Assembly: GCF_001662305.1 (NCBI RefSeq)
Contig: NZ_BDEP01000017.1
Location: forward strand, 282,195-346,194
Reading direction: 5' to 3'
Length of the DNA stretch: 64,000 nucleotides
DNA from: Halomonas caseinilytica
Lineage (GTDB): Bacteria; Pseudomonadota; Gammaproteobacteria; Pseudomonadales; Halomonadaceae
The position numbers were made by a program, and so were the translations under genes. The notes below the pieces were generated by a model, which was not told the origin of the DNA, did no database searches, and saw only the letters and a program-made list of their open reading frames with translations. Shown here piece after piece: positions 26,941 to 35,250 of the stretch (positions within the stretch are counted from its first letter, which is position 1; each line of letters opens with the position of its first letter).

Positions 26941-28542
26941 ATGGTGACCGAACTGTCCCAGCGGGGGTTCTTCCAGGGTATGCACAAGGGCATGACCCTG
27001 GCCTCCGCCGGTCTGGTGCTGGCCTTCGTGCTGTTCACCGGGCTCGGCTCCGACATGGCCGGCAGCGTCTTCGGCACGGCGCGCACCTGGATCGAAGGCA
27101 CCTTCAGCGGCTACTACCTGATGACCGTCATGCTGCTGATGGCCGTCTGTGCCTTCATCGTGGTCAGCCGCTACGGCAGCATCCGCCTGGGCAACGACGA
27201 TAGCCGCCCCGAATTCAGCAATTTCGCCTGGTTCTCGATGCTGTTCTCTGCCGGCATCGGCATCGGCATCCTCTTCTTCGGCGTCGCCGAACCGGTCTTC
27301 TACCTGGATGACAGCGGCGCCTTCGGTTACCCCAACAATCCCCACGCCGACATGGCCGGTGCCACCGCCATCGGCTACGAACGCGCCATCGACGCCCTGC
27401 GCGTCTCGGTCTTCCACTGGGGTCTGCACGGCTGGGCCATCTACGTCATCGTCGGGATGTCGCTGGCCTACTTCGCCTATCGGCGGGGCCTACCCCTCGC
27501 CTTGAGATCGGCCCTGTATCCCTTTATCGGCGACCGCATCTATGGACCCATCGGCCATCTGGTCGACATCCTCGGCGTACTGGGCTGCGTGTTCGGCGTC
27601 GCCACCTCGCTGGGGCTCGGCGTGAGCCAGATGGCCGTCGGCCTGCAGCGCCTGGTCGGCATCAGTGACGGCCTCGGCACTCAACTCATTCTGATCGCCG
27701 TGATCTCGGCCGTCTCTATCCTCTCGGTGGTATCCGGCGTGCAGAAGGGCATTAGGATCATTTCCGAACTCAACATCTGGGTCTCGGTTCTCGTGGTCGG
27801 CGCCTTCCTGCTCGGCGGTCCCACTCTATGGCTGATCCAGGCCTTCGGCGCGACTCTGCTCGACTACGCCGCCAACTTCATTCCCATGGGCCTGTGGTAT
27901 GCCGACGAGCCGGCGTCCGCCGACTGGCAGCAGGCCTGGACCATCTTCTACTGGGGCTGGTGGCTGGCCTGGGCGCCCTTCGTCGGGTTGTTCATCGCGC
28001 GCATTTCTCGCGGACGCACTCTGCGCGAGTTCGTGCTCGGCGTGCTGCTGGTACCGACTCTGATCATCTTCGTCTGGCTGGTGATCTTCGGCGGCAATGC
28101 GCTCTATCAGGAGCTCCACGCCACGAGTGGTCCCGGCAATGCCGGCATCATCGAGCTGGTCAATGCCTGGAATCTGCCAGCCGCGCTGTTCGCCAGCGCC
28201 GACGGCATCGCCGGCACCGGCACGCTGGGCTGGACACTCTCGGCACTGATGGTGTTTCTGCTGATGAGCTGGTTCGTCACCTCGTCGGATTCCGGCACCC
28301 TGGTACTGACCACCATCCTGTCGCTCGGCAACGACGATCCGCCCCAACGTTTCCGGGTCTTCTGGGGCGTGGTGATCGGCCTGGTCGCCGCCGTACTGCT
28401 GGTGGCAGGCGGACTCAAGGCACTGCAGACCGCCTTGATTGCCGCTGCCCTGCCGTTGAGCGCGGTCATCCTAGTCATGACCGCCGGCGTGCTGGTCTCG
28501 TTGCTGCAGGAATCGCGCCGCGCGCGTCGCGCCGCCCAGTGA
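26941..28542 (+). CDS. BCCT-family betaine/carnitine transporter
   Basis: A 533-residue secondary transporter for quaternary amines with 12 predicted membrane segments. The glycine-rich TM3 stretch FSAGIGIGILFFGVAEPVFYL and the TM8 aromatic box FYWGWWLAWAPFVGLFIARISRGRTLREF are family hallmarks. Its position after cdhCAB suggests L-carnitine or acylcarnitine uptake. The start is uncertain: the ATG at 26941 has no ribosome site, while the frame stays open upstream to 26806. AGAGG at about 26846–26850 lies before non-standard ATT/ATC codons (26851, 26860). The C-terminus overlaps the next ATG by one base. Confidence 0.9.
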   Translation: MVTELSQRGFFQGMHKGMTLASAGLVLAFVLFTGLGSDMAGSVFGTARTWIEGTFSGYYLMTVMLLMAVCAFIVVSRYGSIRLGNDDSRPEFSNFAWFSMLFSAGIGIGILFFGVAEPVFYLDDSGAFGYPNNPHADMAGATAIGYERAIDALRVSVFHWGLHGWAIYVIVGMSLAYFAYRRGLPLALRSALYPFIGDRIYGPIGHLVDILGVLGCVFGVATSLGLGVSQMAVGLQRLVGISDGLGTQLILIAVISAVSILSVVSGVQKGIRIISELNIWVSVLVVGAFLLGGPTLWLIQAFGATLLDYAANFIPMGLWYADEPASADWQQAWTIFYWGWWLAWAPFVGLFIARISRGRTLREFVLGVLLVPTLIIFVWLVIFGGNALYQELHATSGPGNAGIIELVNAWNLPAALFASADGIAGTGTLGWTLSALMVFLLMSWFVTSSDSGTLVLTTILSLGNDDPPQRFRVFWGVVIGLVAAVLLVAGGLKALQTALIAAALPLSAVILVMTAGVLVSLLQESRRARRAAQ

Positions 28543-29360
28543 TGCGCCACGAGACCTTTCAGCGACGCTTCGCGCACGCACTCGATGCTATCGCCGGGTT
28601 GCCCGTGGAGGCGGCTCGGCAGCGTTACGATGCGCTCTGTTCGGGCTTCGCGCCTGCCGATCCCGCCGGCATGACGGTGCTCGACGAACGCATCGCCGGC
28701 GTCAGCGTGCGTCGCTTCCAGCCGGCCAAGTTCAAGGCTGGCCCGATCCTCTATGCGCATGGCGGTGGATGGTATCTCGGCTCACCGCGCAGCCATCACG
28801 GCATCACGGCCGATCTCGCCGAGCGGCTGGGCCGCGAAGTGATCAGCGTCGACTATCGGCTGGCCCCGGAGGCCAGCTACGCCGAGGCTCTCGACGACTG
28901 TCGTCGAGTGGCCGAGGCCTGCGCCCCCGTGGCCATGGCCGGTGACAGCGCCGGCGGGCGGCTGGTCCTGGATGTCGCCCGGCAATCGCCGTGGCGCGGC
29001 CTACTGGGCCTGATCTACCCACCGGTGGGCCGCCTGTCCCCGACAACCCTGGGGCCGGACGCGCCGCTGCTCTCGCGGGACGATATCCTGACCTTGTGGC
29101 ACGCCATCGCCAGGGATGTCCCGATGTCCGACGATGCCTCGCCACCGGCATGCTGTATCGAGATACTGTCGGTGGAGCGCGACCCCCTCACCCGTCCGCT
29201 CGAGATGGCAGTCGACGCCTGGCGCCACGCCGGTGCCGATATCGGCTATCGCCGAGCCCCAGGCATGCTGCACGGCGCCCTGCACGCCCATGCCAGGCTC
29301 GATGCCATGCAGACGGCTTGGCATGACGTCTGTCATGCCTTGGCAAACCGGTTGGCATGA
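28542..29360 (+). CDS. Alpha/beta hydrolase, probable short-chain acylcarnitine esterase (HocS-like role)
   Basis: A 272-residue hormone-sensitive-lipase-type hydrolase. The oxyanion motif is HGGGWYLG, the nucleophile serine is in GDSAGGRL, the Asp is in SVERDPLTRP, and the His is in GMLHGALHAH. Its ATG overlaps the BCCT stop, so it belongs to the carnitine operon. In Pseudomonas aeruginosa an esterase near the carnitine genes hydrolyses O-acylcarnitines; an equivalent role is inferred from position, not from close sequence identity. There is no signal peptide, so it is cytoplasmic. Confidence 0.85.
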   Translation: MRHETFQRRFAHALDAIAGLPVEAARQRYDALCSGFAPADPAGMTVLDERIAGVSVRRFQPAKFKAGPILYAHGGGWYLGSPRSHHGITADLAERLGREVISVDYRLAPEASYAEALDDCRRVAEACAPVAMAGDSAGGRLVLDVARQSPWRGLLGLIYPPVGRLSPTTLGPDAPLLSRDDILTLWHAIARDVPMSDDASPPACCIEILSVERDPLTRPLEMAVDAWRHAGADIGYRRAPGMLHGALHAHARLDAMQTAWHDVCHALANRLA

Positions 29361-29517
29361 GACCGTCGCTCGCCGCTTCAGCTACAAATTCAATTTATAT
29401 CAGCGGATAGAAATGATCGATTGTGCCGCCATTCCCGCCTGTCTAGGCTTCAGCAGCACTGCCATGTCGCCTCGCACATGACATCCGGGTCATCACTCTC
29501 ATCAAGGAGTTTCACAC

Positions 29518-30654
29518 ATGTCGTCCCGACTGCTTCCCCTCGCACTCGCTGTTGCCGCCGGTTCCGCCCAGGCGGCGGCTGGCCCCTGCCACGACACCAC
29601 CATGGACCAGCAGGTCGAGACGCTGATGACCCGCCATGACATCCCAGGCGTCTCCGTGGCCATGGTGGATCATGGAAAAGTGTGCGTCAGTCATTATGGC
29701 GTAGCCTCCCGGGACACCGGCGCCACCGTGGACGATGCCACCCTGTTCGAGATCGGCTCGGTCAGCAAGACCTTCACCTCAGTGCTCGCCGCCTGGGCGC
29801 ACCAACAGGGTGGATTCGAGTGGAACGACACTGTCGCCAGCATCGAGCCGGACTTCGATGGCAGCCCCATAGGCGAGGTCTCCATGATCGAACTGGCGAC
29901 CTACACGGCCGGCGGCCTGCCGCTGCAATTTCCCGAAGGCGTGACGGCTCGAAACGCCCATGATTATTACGCGAGCTGGCAACCAGAATATCCGCCCGGC
30001 ACCCAACGCCTCTACTCGAACCCCAGCATCGGTCTGTTCGGCGAGCTGGCGTCCCGGAGTCGCGACATTGCCTTCGAGGCGTTGATGCAACAGCGTGTCC
30101 TGCCGGCGCTGGGGCTGGAACACACCTGGCTCGAGGTACCCAAAGACCGGGCACGCCACTATGCCCAAGGCTACAATGGTGACGACGAGCCGGTGCGGGT
30201 CAATCCCGGCGCCATGGACGCCCAGGCCTACGGCATCAAGACCACGGCACTGGATCTGGTGCGGTTTGTCCAGGCCAACATCGACGCTCATCGACGTGAC
30301 GACTCGATCTCTCGGGTCCTGCTGGAAACCCAGCACGGCTATGCTACCGTCGGCGACATGCAGCAGGGCCTGGGTTGGGAGAGCTATGCCCTGCCGGTCT
30401 CGCTCGACACACTCCAGGCCGGCACCACCTCAGAGATGGCTCTGTCGCCCCAGCCCGCCCGCCTGCTCGACACCGAGGGCGACCCGCAACCACAGCGCTG
30501 GTACCACAAGACCGGCTCGACCGGTGGGTTCGGTGCCTACGCCGCCTACATGCCTGCCCGCGAACAGGGCATCGTGATCCTTGCCAACAAGGGGTATCCC
30601 AATGAGGAACGTGTCGAAGCGGCCTGGCGCATTCTGACGTCGCCGGATCACTGA
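29518..30654 (+). CDS. ampC: Class C (AmpC-type) beta-lactamase
   Basis: A 378-residue secreted serine beta-lactamase. The signal peptide is MSSRLLPLALAVAAGSAQA. All catalytic motifs of class C enzymes are in place: Ser81-Val-Ser-Lys84 (SxxK), Tyr166-Ser-Asn168 (YxN, within LYSNPSIGLFG) and Lys331-Thr-Gly333 (HKTGSTGGFGAY). The length equals that of typical AmpC (about 380 aa). No ampR-type regulator is adjacent. It lies between the carnitine operon and a convergent GlxA-type regulator. Resistance phenotype cannot be inferred from sequence alone. Confidence 0.9.
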   Translation: MSSRLLPLALAVAAGSAQAAAGPCHDTTMDQQVETLMTRHDIPGVSVAMVDHGKVCVSHYGVASRDTGATVDDATLFEIGSVSKTFTSVLAAWAHQQGGFEWNDTVASIEPDFDGSPIGEVSMIELATYTAGGLPLQFPEGVTARNAHDYYASWQPEYPPGTQRLYSNPSIGLFGELASRSRDIAFEALMQQRVLPALGLEHTWLEVPKDRARHYAQGYNGDDEPVRVNPGAMDAQAYGIKTTALDLVRFVQANIDAHRRDDSISRVLLETQHGYATVGDMQQGLGWESYALPVSLDTLQAGTTSEMALSPQPARLLDTEGDPQPQRWYHKTGSTGGFGAYAAYMPAREQGIVILANKGYPNEERVEAAWRILTSPDH

Positions 30655-30724
30655 TCGAGACGCGTCTTCGGCGCGACCCAGGATCGACTCGTGCAGCCGC
30701 TCCCGGACATCGCCGGACCGCACC

Positions 30725-31687
30725 TCATCCCTTTCGGATCTGTCGAGGGGAGCGGCCATAATGTCCGCGAAATGCCCGGGAGAAACTCGAACTCGAGCCG
30801 AAACCACAGGCCAGTCCCACGGCCAGGATATCCAGGTCGGTCTCTTCGAGCAGGTAACGGGCCCGCTCCAGCCTCAGGCCCAGATACCACTCCCGGGGCG
30901 ACTGCCCGAGCTCGCGCTCGAAGAGGCGCTGCAGATGACGCAGCGAAATGCCGCTGCGTTGCGCCACCTCCGCCAGGCTCAACGGTGTCTCCAGATGCTG
31001 CTCCATCAGATCGACGGCTTCCACCAGGCGGCGGCGATGCGTTCCCAATCGACGCGCCAGGGTCATGCGTTGCTGGTCGCGGCGCGTGCGGATCCGCTCG
31101 TGCACCAACTGTTCCGAGACATCGATGGCCAGCTGGTGACCATGACGCCGGGCGATCACATCCAGGGCCATGTCCATGGCGGCCGCGCCTCCGGCACAAG
31201 AGAAGCGCCGGCGCCCGAGCTCGAACAACTCATCCGACGTCTCGATGGCCGGAAAGCGTTCCTGAAAGGCCGGCAGGCTCTCCCAATGCAGGGTGACCCG
31301 CTCGCCCTCCAGCAGGCCGGCAGCGGCAAGCAGGAAGCAGCCCGTATCGAGACCGCCCAGCACGCACCCAGCTTCGTCCATGCGGTGCAGCCAGCGCATC
31401 AGGGCACGGCTCAGGCAAGATTCTGGATCGAAACCGCTACAGACGGCGAGCGACGGGAGGTGATGCACCTCCTCGATAGACTGGTCGGCGAGCAGCGTCA
31501 TGCCGTTGGAGGCCGTCACCGGCTCGCCGTCCTGGCTGAGCAGCGTCCAGTCGAACAGCGGTCGGCCACTGATTCGGTTGGCGATGCGCAGCGGCTCGAC
31601 GGCCGAGAAGAAGGCCATCATCGAGAAGCGTGGCAGCAACAGAAAGCCGACGAGCTCCGGCGTGGGACCGCTGTAATCGAGGCGCAT
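30725..31687 (-). CDS. GlxA-type (DJ-1/AraC) regulator, CdhR/GbdR-like
   Basis: A 320-residue transcription factor with an N-terminal DJ-1/PfpI-like ligand domain (about 10–180; GGLDTGCFLLAAAGLLEG is the nucleophile-elbow-like loop) and a C-terminal AraC domain with two helix-turn-helix units (SLAEVAQRSGISLRHLQRLF and ILAVGLACGFGSSSSFSRAF). P. aeruginosa regulators of this build (GbdR, CdhR, SouR, ArgR) respond to glycine betaine, carnitine, sarcosine and arginine. It follows a CaiX-like binding protein on the same strand (68 bp gap), so carnitine sensing is the best guess. Confidence 0.88.
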   Translation of the reverse strand: MRLDYSGPTPELVGFLLLPRFSMMAFFSAVEPLRIANRISGRPLFDWTLLSQDGEPVTASNGMTLLADQSIEEVHHLPSLAVCSGFDPESCLSRALMRWLHRMDEAGCVLGGLDTGCFLLAAAGLLEGERVTLHWESLPAFQERFPAIETSDELFELGRRRFSCAGGAAAMDMALDVIARRHGHQLAIDVSEQLVHERIRTRRDQQRMTLARRLGTHRRRLVEAVDLMEQHLETPLSLAEVAQRSGISLRHLQRLFERELGQSPREWYLGLRLERARYLLEETDLDILAVGLACGFGSSSSFSRAFRGHYGRSPRQIRKG

Positions 31688-31755
31688 GACGGCAAGCCAA
31701 GGGGGAAAACGAGCCGGTCATGATGACCGGCCGGGGACTGTCGGGCAAGCTGGCT

Positions 31756-32694
31756 TCAATCGAAACGCGCCTTGACGGCCTCGATGGCGGGACGACCGTC
31801 GCGGGCTGCAACGCCCTCGAGCCAGGCCGCCACGGTGCCGTAGTGCGACGCGATCCATTCGCTGGCCACCTCGTCGGCGGGCCGCTCTTCGTAACTGTAG
31901 GCATGCACCCAGTCGTTCTGGTCGGCCGTGTCCACCACGTACTGCGTCATGAAACGATGGACATCGGCATCCCGCTCTTGCAAGTCATCCGGCACCACGG
32001 TCCAGACCGTGCTCTCGATCTGCGCCACGCCGGCGTCGTCAGCGTCCTCGAGATAGACGAGATCGAAGCTGACATTCATCCAGTGCGGCTCCCAACCGAC
32101 GAAGGTCACCCACTCGCCGTCGCGCATCTTCTGCTCGGCCTGGGCGAGCATCGCCGCCGTGGAACTCTCGCGCAGCGTCCAGTCGCCGAGATCGGCCAGA
32201 TCCTCGTCAATGGCCGCATTGAGGGCGGTATTGATGCCAGTGCCCGCCTCGATGCCCAGGATGGTAGCGTCGAAGCGCTCACGATGAGCCTCCAGGTCCG
32301 CCACCGACTCGATGCCGGCCTCATGGACATAGCGCGGCACCACCAGCCCCGAGACCGCGCCCTGGATGTTGGCGGCGGCCTTCTCTACCTTGCCGTCGGC
32401 CACCAGCGGCTCGACCATGTCGGTCTGTACCGGATACCAGCCGCCCAGGTAGGCGTCCAGATCGCCCTGGGCAACGCCATTGAGGATCACGCTCACCGCC
32501 AGGTCATTCTGGCGGGTTTCGTACCCCATGGCCTCCAGCAACTGGGCGGCGACCTCGGACTTGACGGTCACCCCCGGCCATGGCGGCACACCGAAACGAA
32601 CTTGCTCGAGATCGGCCTGGGCCAGGGGCGCGGCCAGGGACGTCAGGGCCAGAGTGGTCCCCAGCAGGGGCCAACGACGTTGCAAACTCAGCAT
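31756..32694 (-). CDS. OpuAC-type quaternary-amine binding protein (CaiX-like)
   Basis: A 312-residue periplasmic binding protein. AGAGGAG precedes the ATG at 32694, and the signal peptide is MLSLQRRWPLLGTTLALTSLAAPLAQA. The mature protein begins with a glycine-betaine-binding domain (VRFGVPPWPGVTVKSEVAAQLLE) containing several Trp residues fit for a cation box (GGWYPVQ, GWEPHW). No ABC ATPase or permease of the Opu/Cbc type is adjacent, so like P. aeruginosa CaiX it probably delivers carnitine to a core transporter encoded elsewhere. It is divergent from the second GlxA-type regulator. Confidence 0.88.
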   Translation of the reverse strand: MLSLQRRWPLLGTTLALTSLAAPLAQADLEQVRFGVPPWPGVTVKSEVAAQLLEAMGYETRQNDLAVSVILNGVAQGDLDAYLGGWYPVQTDMVEPLVADGKVEKAAANIQGAVSGLVVPRYVHEAGIESVADLEAHRERFDATILGIEAGTGINTALNAAIDEDLADLGDWTLRESSTAAMLAQAEQKMRDGEWVTFVGWEPHWMNVSFDLVYLEDADDAGVAQIESTVWTVVPDDLQERDADVHRFMTQYVVDTADQNDWVHAYSYEERPADEVASEWIASHYGTVAAWLEGVAARDGRPAIEAVKARFD

Positions 32695-32762
32695 GGCGAA
32701 CTCCTCTTGGAACGGCAATCCCACCAGTCTGACGCCTTTCCCCATGACGACTTGGCCTGACT

Positions 32763-32787
32763 CGACCTTGAATCGACATAAAGCGAC
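32763..32787 (-). promoter_or_regulatory. Phased CGAC/GTCG half-sites between the CaiX-like gene and a GlxA-type regulator
   Basis: CGAC occurs at 32763, 32774 and 32784, that is at 11- and 10-bp steps, placing each copy on the same DNA face. On the minus strand these read TGTCG, the same core as the repeats at 33868 and 24371. A candidate operator for AraC-type regulators. Confidence 0.45.
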
Positions 32788-32893
32788 ATGACCACCGCTT
32801 TCCTGTCCCTATTCGCATGCCCATTGCAAAGAGCGGGATGCCCCCTACAATCGACGCAACAACGACCGTCCCCCACCGGCCAGGTCCTCCTTC

Positions 32894-33853
32894 ATGCGTC
32901 TACAGCCCCGGGTCTGCGCACCGGAATCCATCGGCTTTTTGCTGCTGCCGCGTTTCGCCATGGTGGCCTTCTTCTCGGCCATCGAGCCGCTGCGCATCGC
33001 CAACCGCATCAGCCAACGTACGCTGTTCCACTGGGACGTCATCAGTCGTGACGGCAGCCCTGTCACCGCTTCCAACGGCATGCCCCTGGCCGCCAACTGG
33101 TCACTGCAGGACGCCCCCGAGACACCCAGCCTGGCGGTCTGCGCGAGCTTCGCCCCCGAACACGCCCTCGACACCGAACTGCTGGACTGGTTGCGCGCCA
33201 GGGCCTCGGCCGGCTGCGTGCTGGGTGGCATGGACACGGGGTGCTTCGCGCTGGCCGCCGCCGGCCTGCTCGACAACCAGACCGTGACCCTGCACTGGGA
33301 GTCGCTGCCAGAATTCCGCGCGCGATTCCCCGGCATCGAGGCGGTCGAATCGCTCTACGAAGTCTCGGCCGAAGGCTTCTCCTGCGCCGGCGGCAGCTCG
33401 GCCATCGACATGAGCCTGGACCTGATCGCCCGCCGACACGGCGACGAACTGGCCGGTCGAGTACGCGAGCAGCTCGTCCACGACCAGGGCCGCCTGCCTG
33501 CCAGCCGTCAACGCCATGCCGTTCGTTCGGCAGGCCGAGCCAATCCGCTGCTCGATCGGGCCATCGCCCTGATGGAAACGAATCTCGAAGCGCCACTCGG
33601 CATCCAGGCCCTGGCCGATGAGCTCGGGCTCTCCTGGCGAAGGCTCGAGCGCCTCTTCGAGCGTCACCTGGGCCAGACACCGCAGCATTTCTACTTGGAG
33701 CGCCGCCTGGCCCATGCCCACCAGCTTCTGATCGACACCCGCCACAGCATCATGGACATCGCTTTGGCCAGCGGCTTCGCCTCGGCCTCCAGCTTCACCC
33801 GGGCCTTCCGCCGCCGCTACGGCCTGACGCCGAGCCGACTGCGGCAACGTTGA
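32894..33853 (+). CDS. GlxA-type (DJ-1/AraC) regulator 2
   Basis: A 319-residue paralogue of the regulator at 30725, about half identical by eye. It has the DJ-1/PfpI-like domain (GFLLLPRFAMVAFFSAIEPLRIANR; GGMDTGCFALAAAGLLDN) and the AraC DNA-binding domain (GIQALADELGLSWRRLERLF; IMDIALASGFASASSFTRAF). It is divergent from the CaiX-like gene and precedes the butyrobetaine-hydroxylase-like gene by 117 bp, so it probably senses a substrate or product of those genes. Confidence 0.88.
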   Translation: MRLQPRVCAPESIGFLLLPRFAMVAFFSAIEPLRIANRISQRTLFHWDVISRDGSPVTASNGMPLAANWSLQDAPETPSLAVCASFAPEHALDTELLDWLRARASAGCVLGGMDTGCFALAAAGLLDNQTVTLHWESLPEFRARFPGIEAVESLYEVSAEGFSCAGGSSAIDMSLDLIARRHGDELAGRVREQLVHDQGRLPASRQRHAVRSAGRANPLLDRAIALMETNLEAPLGIQALADELGLSWRRLERLFERHLGQTPQHFYLERRLAHAHQLLIDTRHSIMDIALASGFASASSFTRAFRRRYGLTPSRLRQR

Positions 33854-33867
33854 CCGGACGCCTCGAC

Positions 33868-33898
33868 TGTCGAATCGTGCACACTCGTTGTCGAATCG
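33868..33898 (+). promoter_or_regulatory. Tandem TGTCGAATCG operator before the 2OG oxygenase gene
   Basis: TGTCGAATCG is repeated exactly at 33868–33877 and 33889–33898, start-to-start 21 bp, which is two helical turns. This geometry is typical of AraC-family activator sites. It lies about 75 bp before the ATG at 33971. Confidence 0.6.
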
Positions 33899-33970
33899 GG
33901 TCGCATCGCACCACCTCTCGGCTGGCATCCTGAATTGCCTCATCACGTGATCCCTCTCAGGAGATGCCTC

Positions 33971-35200
33971 ATGACCGAGACCGCCCTTCCGCTGACGCCG
34001 GATTACGATGCCTGGCCGATCGAAGCCCACATCCTGACTGTGGAAAGCTCGCCGCGCCAGGTTTCGGTGCGCTGGAGCGACGGCCGTGTCAGCCGCTATC
34101 ACAGTATCTGGCTGCGCGAGAACGCCGCCGACGAGACCACCGTCAATCCGGCGACCCGCGAGCGCATTCTCGATCTCTCTACCCTACCCGCCTGGCCGGA
34201 AATCGGCAGTGTCGGGATCGACGACAGCGGTGCCTTGTGCATCGACTTCGTGCCCGAGGATCGTCGCCTGCGCTTTCACCCCGGCTGGCTGCGTGCCCAC
34301 GATTACGACAACGCCACCGACGCCGAGGCAGCGCTGGTCCAGGTGACCACCTGGCTCGGCGGTCCCGACGAGCAGCCCGACAGCCTGGACGCCAGCGGCC
34401 TGCTCGACAGCGCTCCCGGCAGTGCAGCCGAAGAAGCGATCCTCGCCCCGGCTCTGGAGAGCGTGCTCGGCAAGGGGCTGGTGCGATTGCGCAACCTGCC
34501 TACCGAACCCGGCTCGCTGGAAGCCATCGCCCGGCGTATCGGTCCGGTTCGTCCCACCAACTTCGGTGAGTTGTTCAACGTGCGCGCCAAGCCAGACCCG
34601 GATTCCAACGCCTACACCGCGATCGCCCTGCCACCCCACGTGGATTTGCCGACCCGCGAGTATCACCCCGGGCTCCAGTGCCTGCACTGTCTCGAGAACA
34701 GCGTGGCCGGCGGCGAAGCGGTGATGCTCGACGGTTTCGCCGTGGCCGAAGCCTTGCGCGAACGCGACCCGCAGGCCTATGCCACCCTGACCCGCGTGCA
34801 CTGGCGTTTCGCCAATACCGCCCGCACTACCGATTACGTCTGGCATGCACCGATGATCTGCCTGGACACTCGAGGCGAGCTGCTCGAAGTGCGCATTGCC
34901 GACTTCCTGCGCGGCCCCCTGCAGACCGCTTTCGAGGACGTCGAGCCAGCCTACGAAGCCTTGATGGCCCTGCAACGCCTGCTGCGCGAGCCTGGGTTCG
35001 CCATCCGCTTCACCTACCAGCCCGGCGACCTGGTGATCTTCGACAACCGGCGCCTGTTGCACGCTCGGGATGCCTTCGAGGGCGACAGCGGTCATCGCTG
35101 GCTGCAGGGGTGCTATCTGGAACGCGACGAGATCCGCTCGCGCTACCGCATGGTCCAGCGCGCCCGGCGTCAACGACGGATCGGCGCCGAGGGCCGCTGA
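33971..35200 (+). CDS. Gamma-butyrobetaine dioxygenase-like Fe(II)/2-oxoglutarate oxygenase
   Basis: A 409-residue protein with the two-domain build of gamma-butyrobetaine hydroxylase, which makes L-carnitine. The N-terminal GBBH domain (about 10–130) precedes a TauD-like jellyroll. Iron ligands are HVD (in PPHVDLPTREYHPG) and a distal His in NRRLLHARD. AGGAG lies before the ATG at 33971. The cysteines that bind zinc in the N-terminal domain of characterised hydroxylases are missing (WLRENAADETTVNPATRERI). Context beside the carnitine operon supports butyrobetaine as substrate, but another trimethylamine compound is possible. Confidence 0.82.
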   Translation: MTETALPLTPDYDAWPIEAHILTVESSPRQVSVRWSDGRVSRYHSIWLRENAADETTVNPATRERILDLSTLPAWPEIGSVGIDDSGALCIDFVPEDRRLRFHPGWLRAHDYDNATDAEAALVQVTTWLGGPDEQPDSLDASGLLDSAPGSAAEEAILAPALESVLGKGLVRLRNLPTEPGSLEAIARRIGPVRPTNFGELFNVRAKPDPDSNAYTAIALPPHVDLPTREYHPGLQCLHCLENSVAGGEAVMLDGFAVAEALRERDPQAYATLTRVHWRFANTARTTDYVWHAPMICLDTRGELLEVRIADFLRGPLQTAFEDVEPAYEALMALQRLLREPGFAIRFTYQPGDLVIFDNRRLLHARDAFEGDSGHRWLQGCYLERDEIRSRYRMVQRARRQRRIGAEGR

Positions 35201-35250
35201 GCTGATGTCTAGCGCCGCATGGTCGAACCTGGTCAGCTTTCAGAGGATAC

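Noticed and set aside
29464..29484. ATGTC-N11-GACAT inverted repeat before the beta-lactamase as an operator
   Set aside because: Only 5-bp arms, expected by chance in this base composition, and no regulator gene adjacent.
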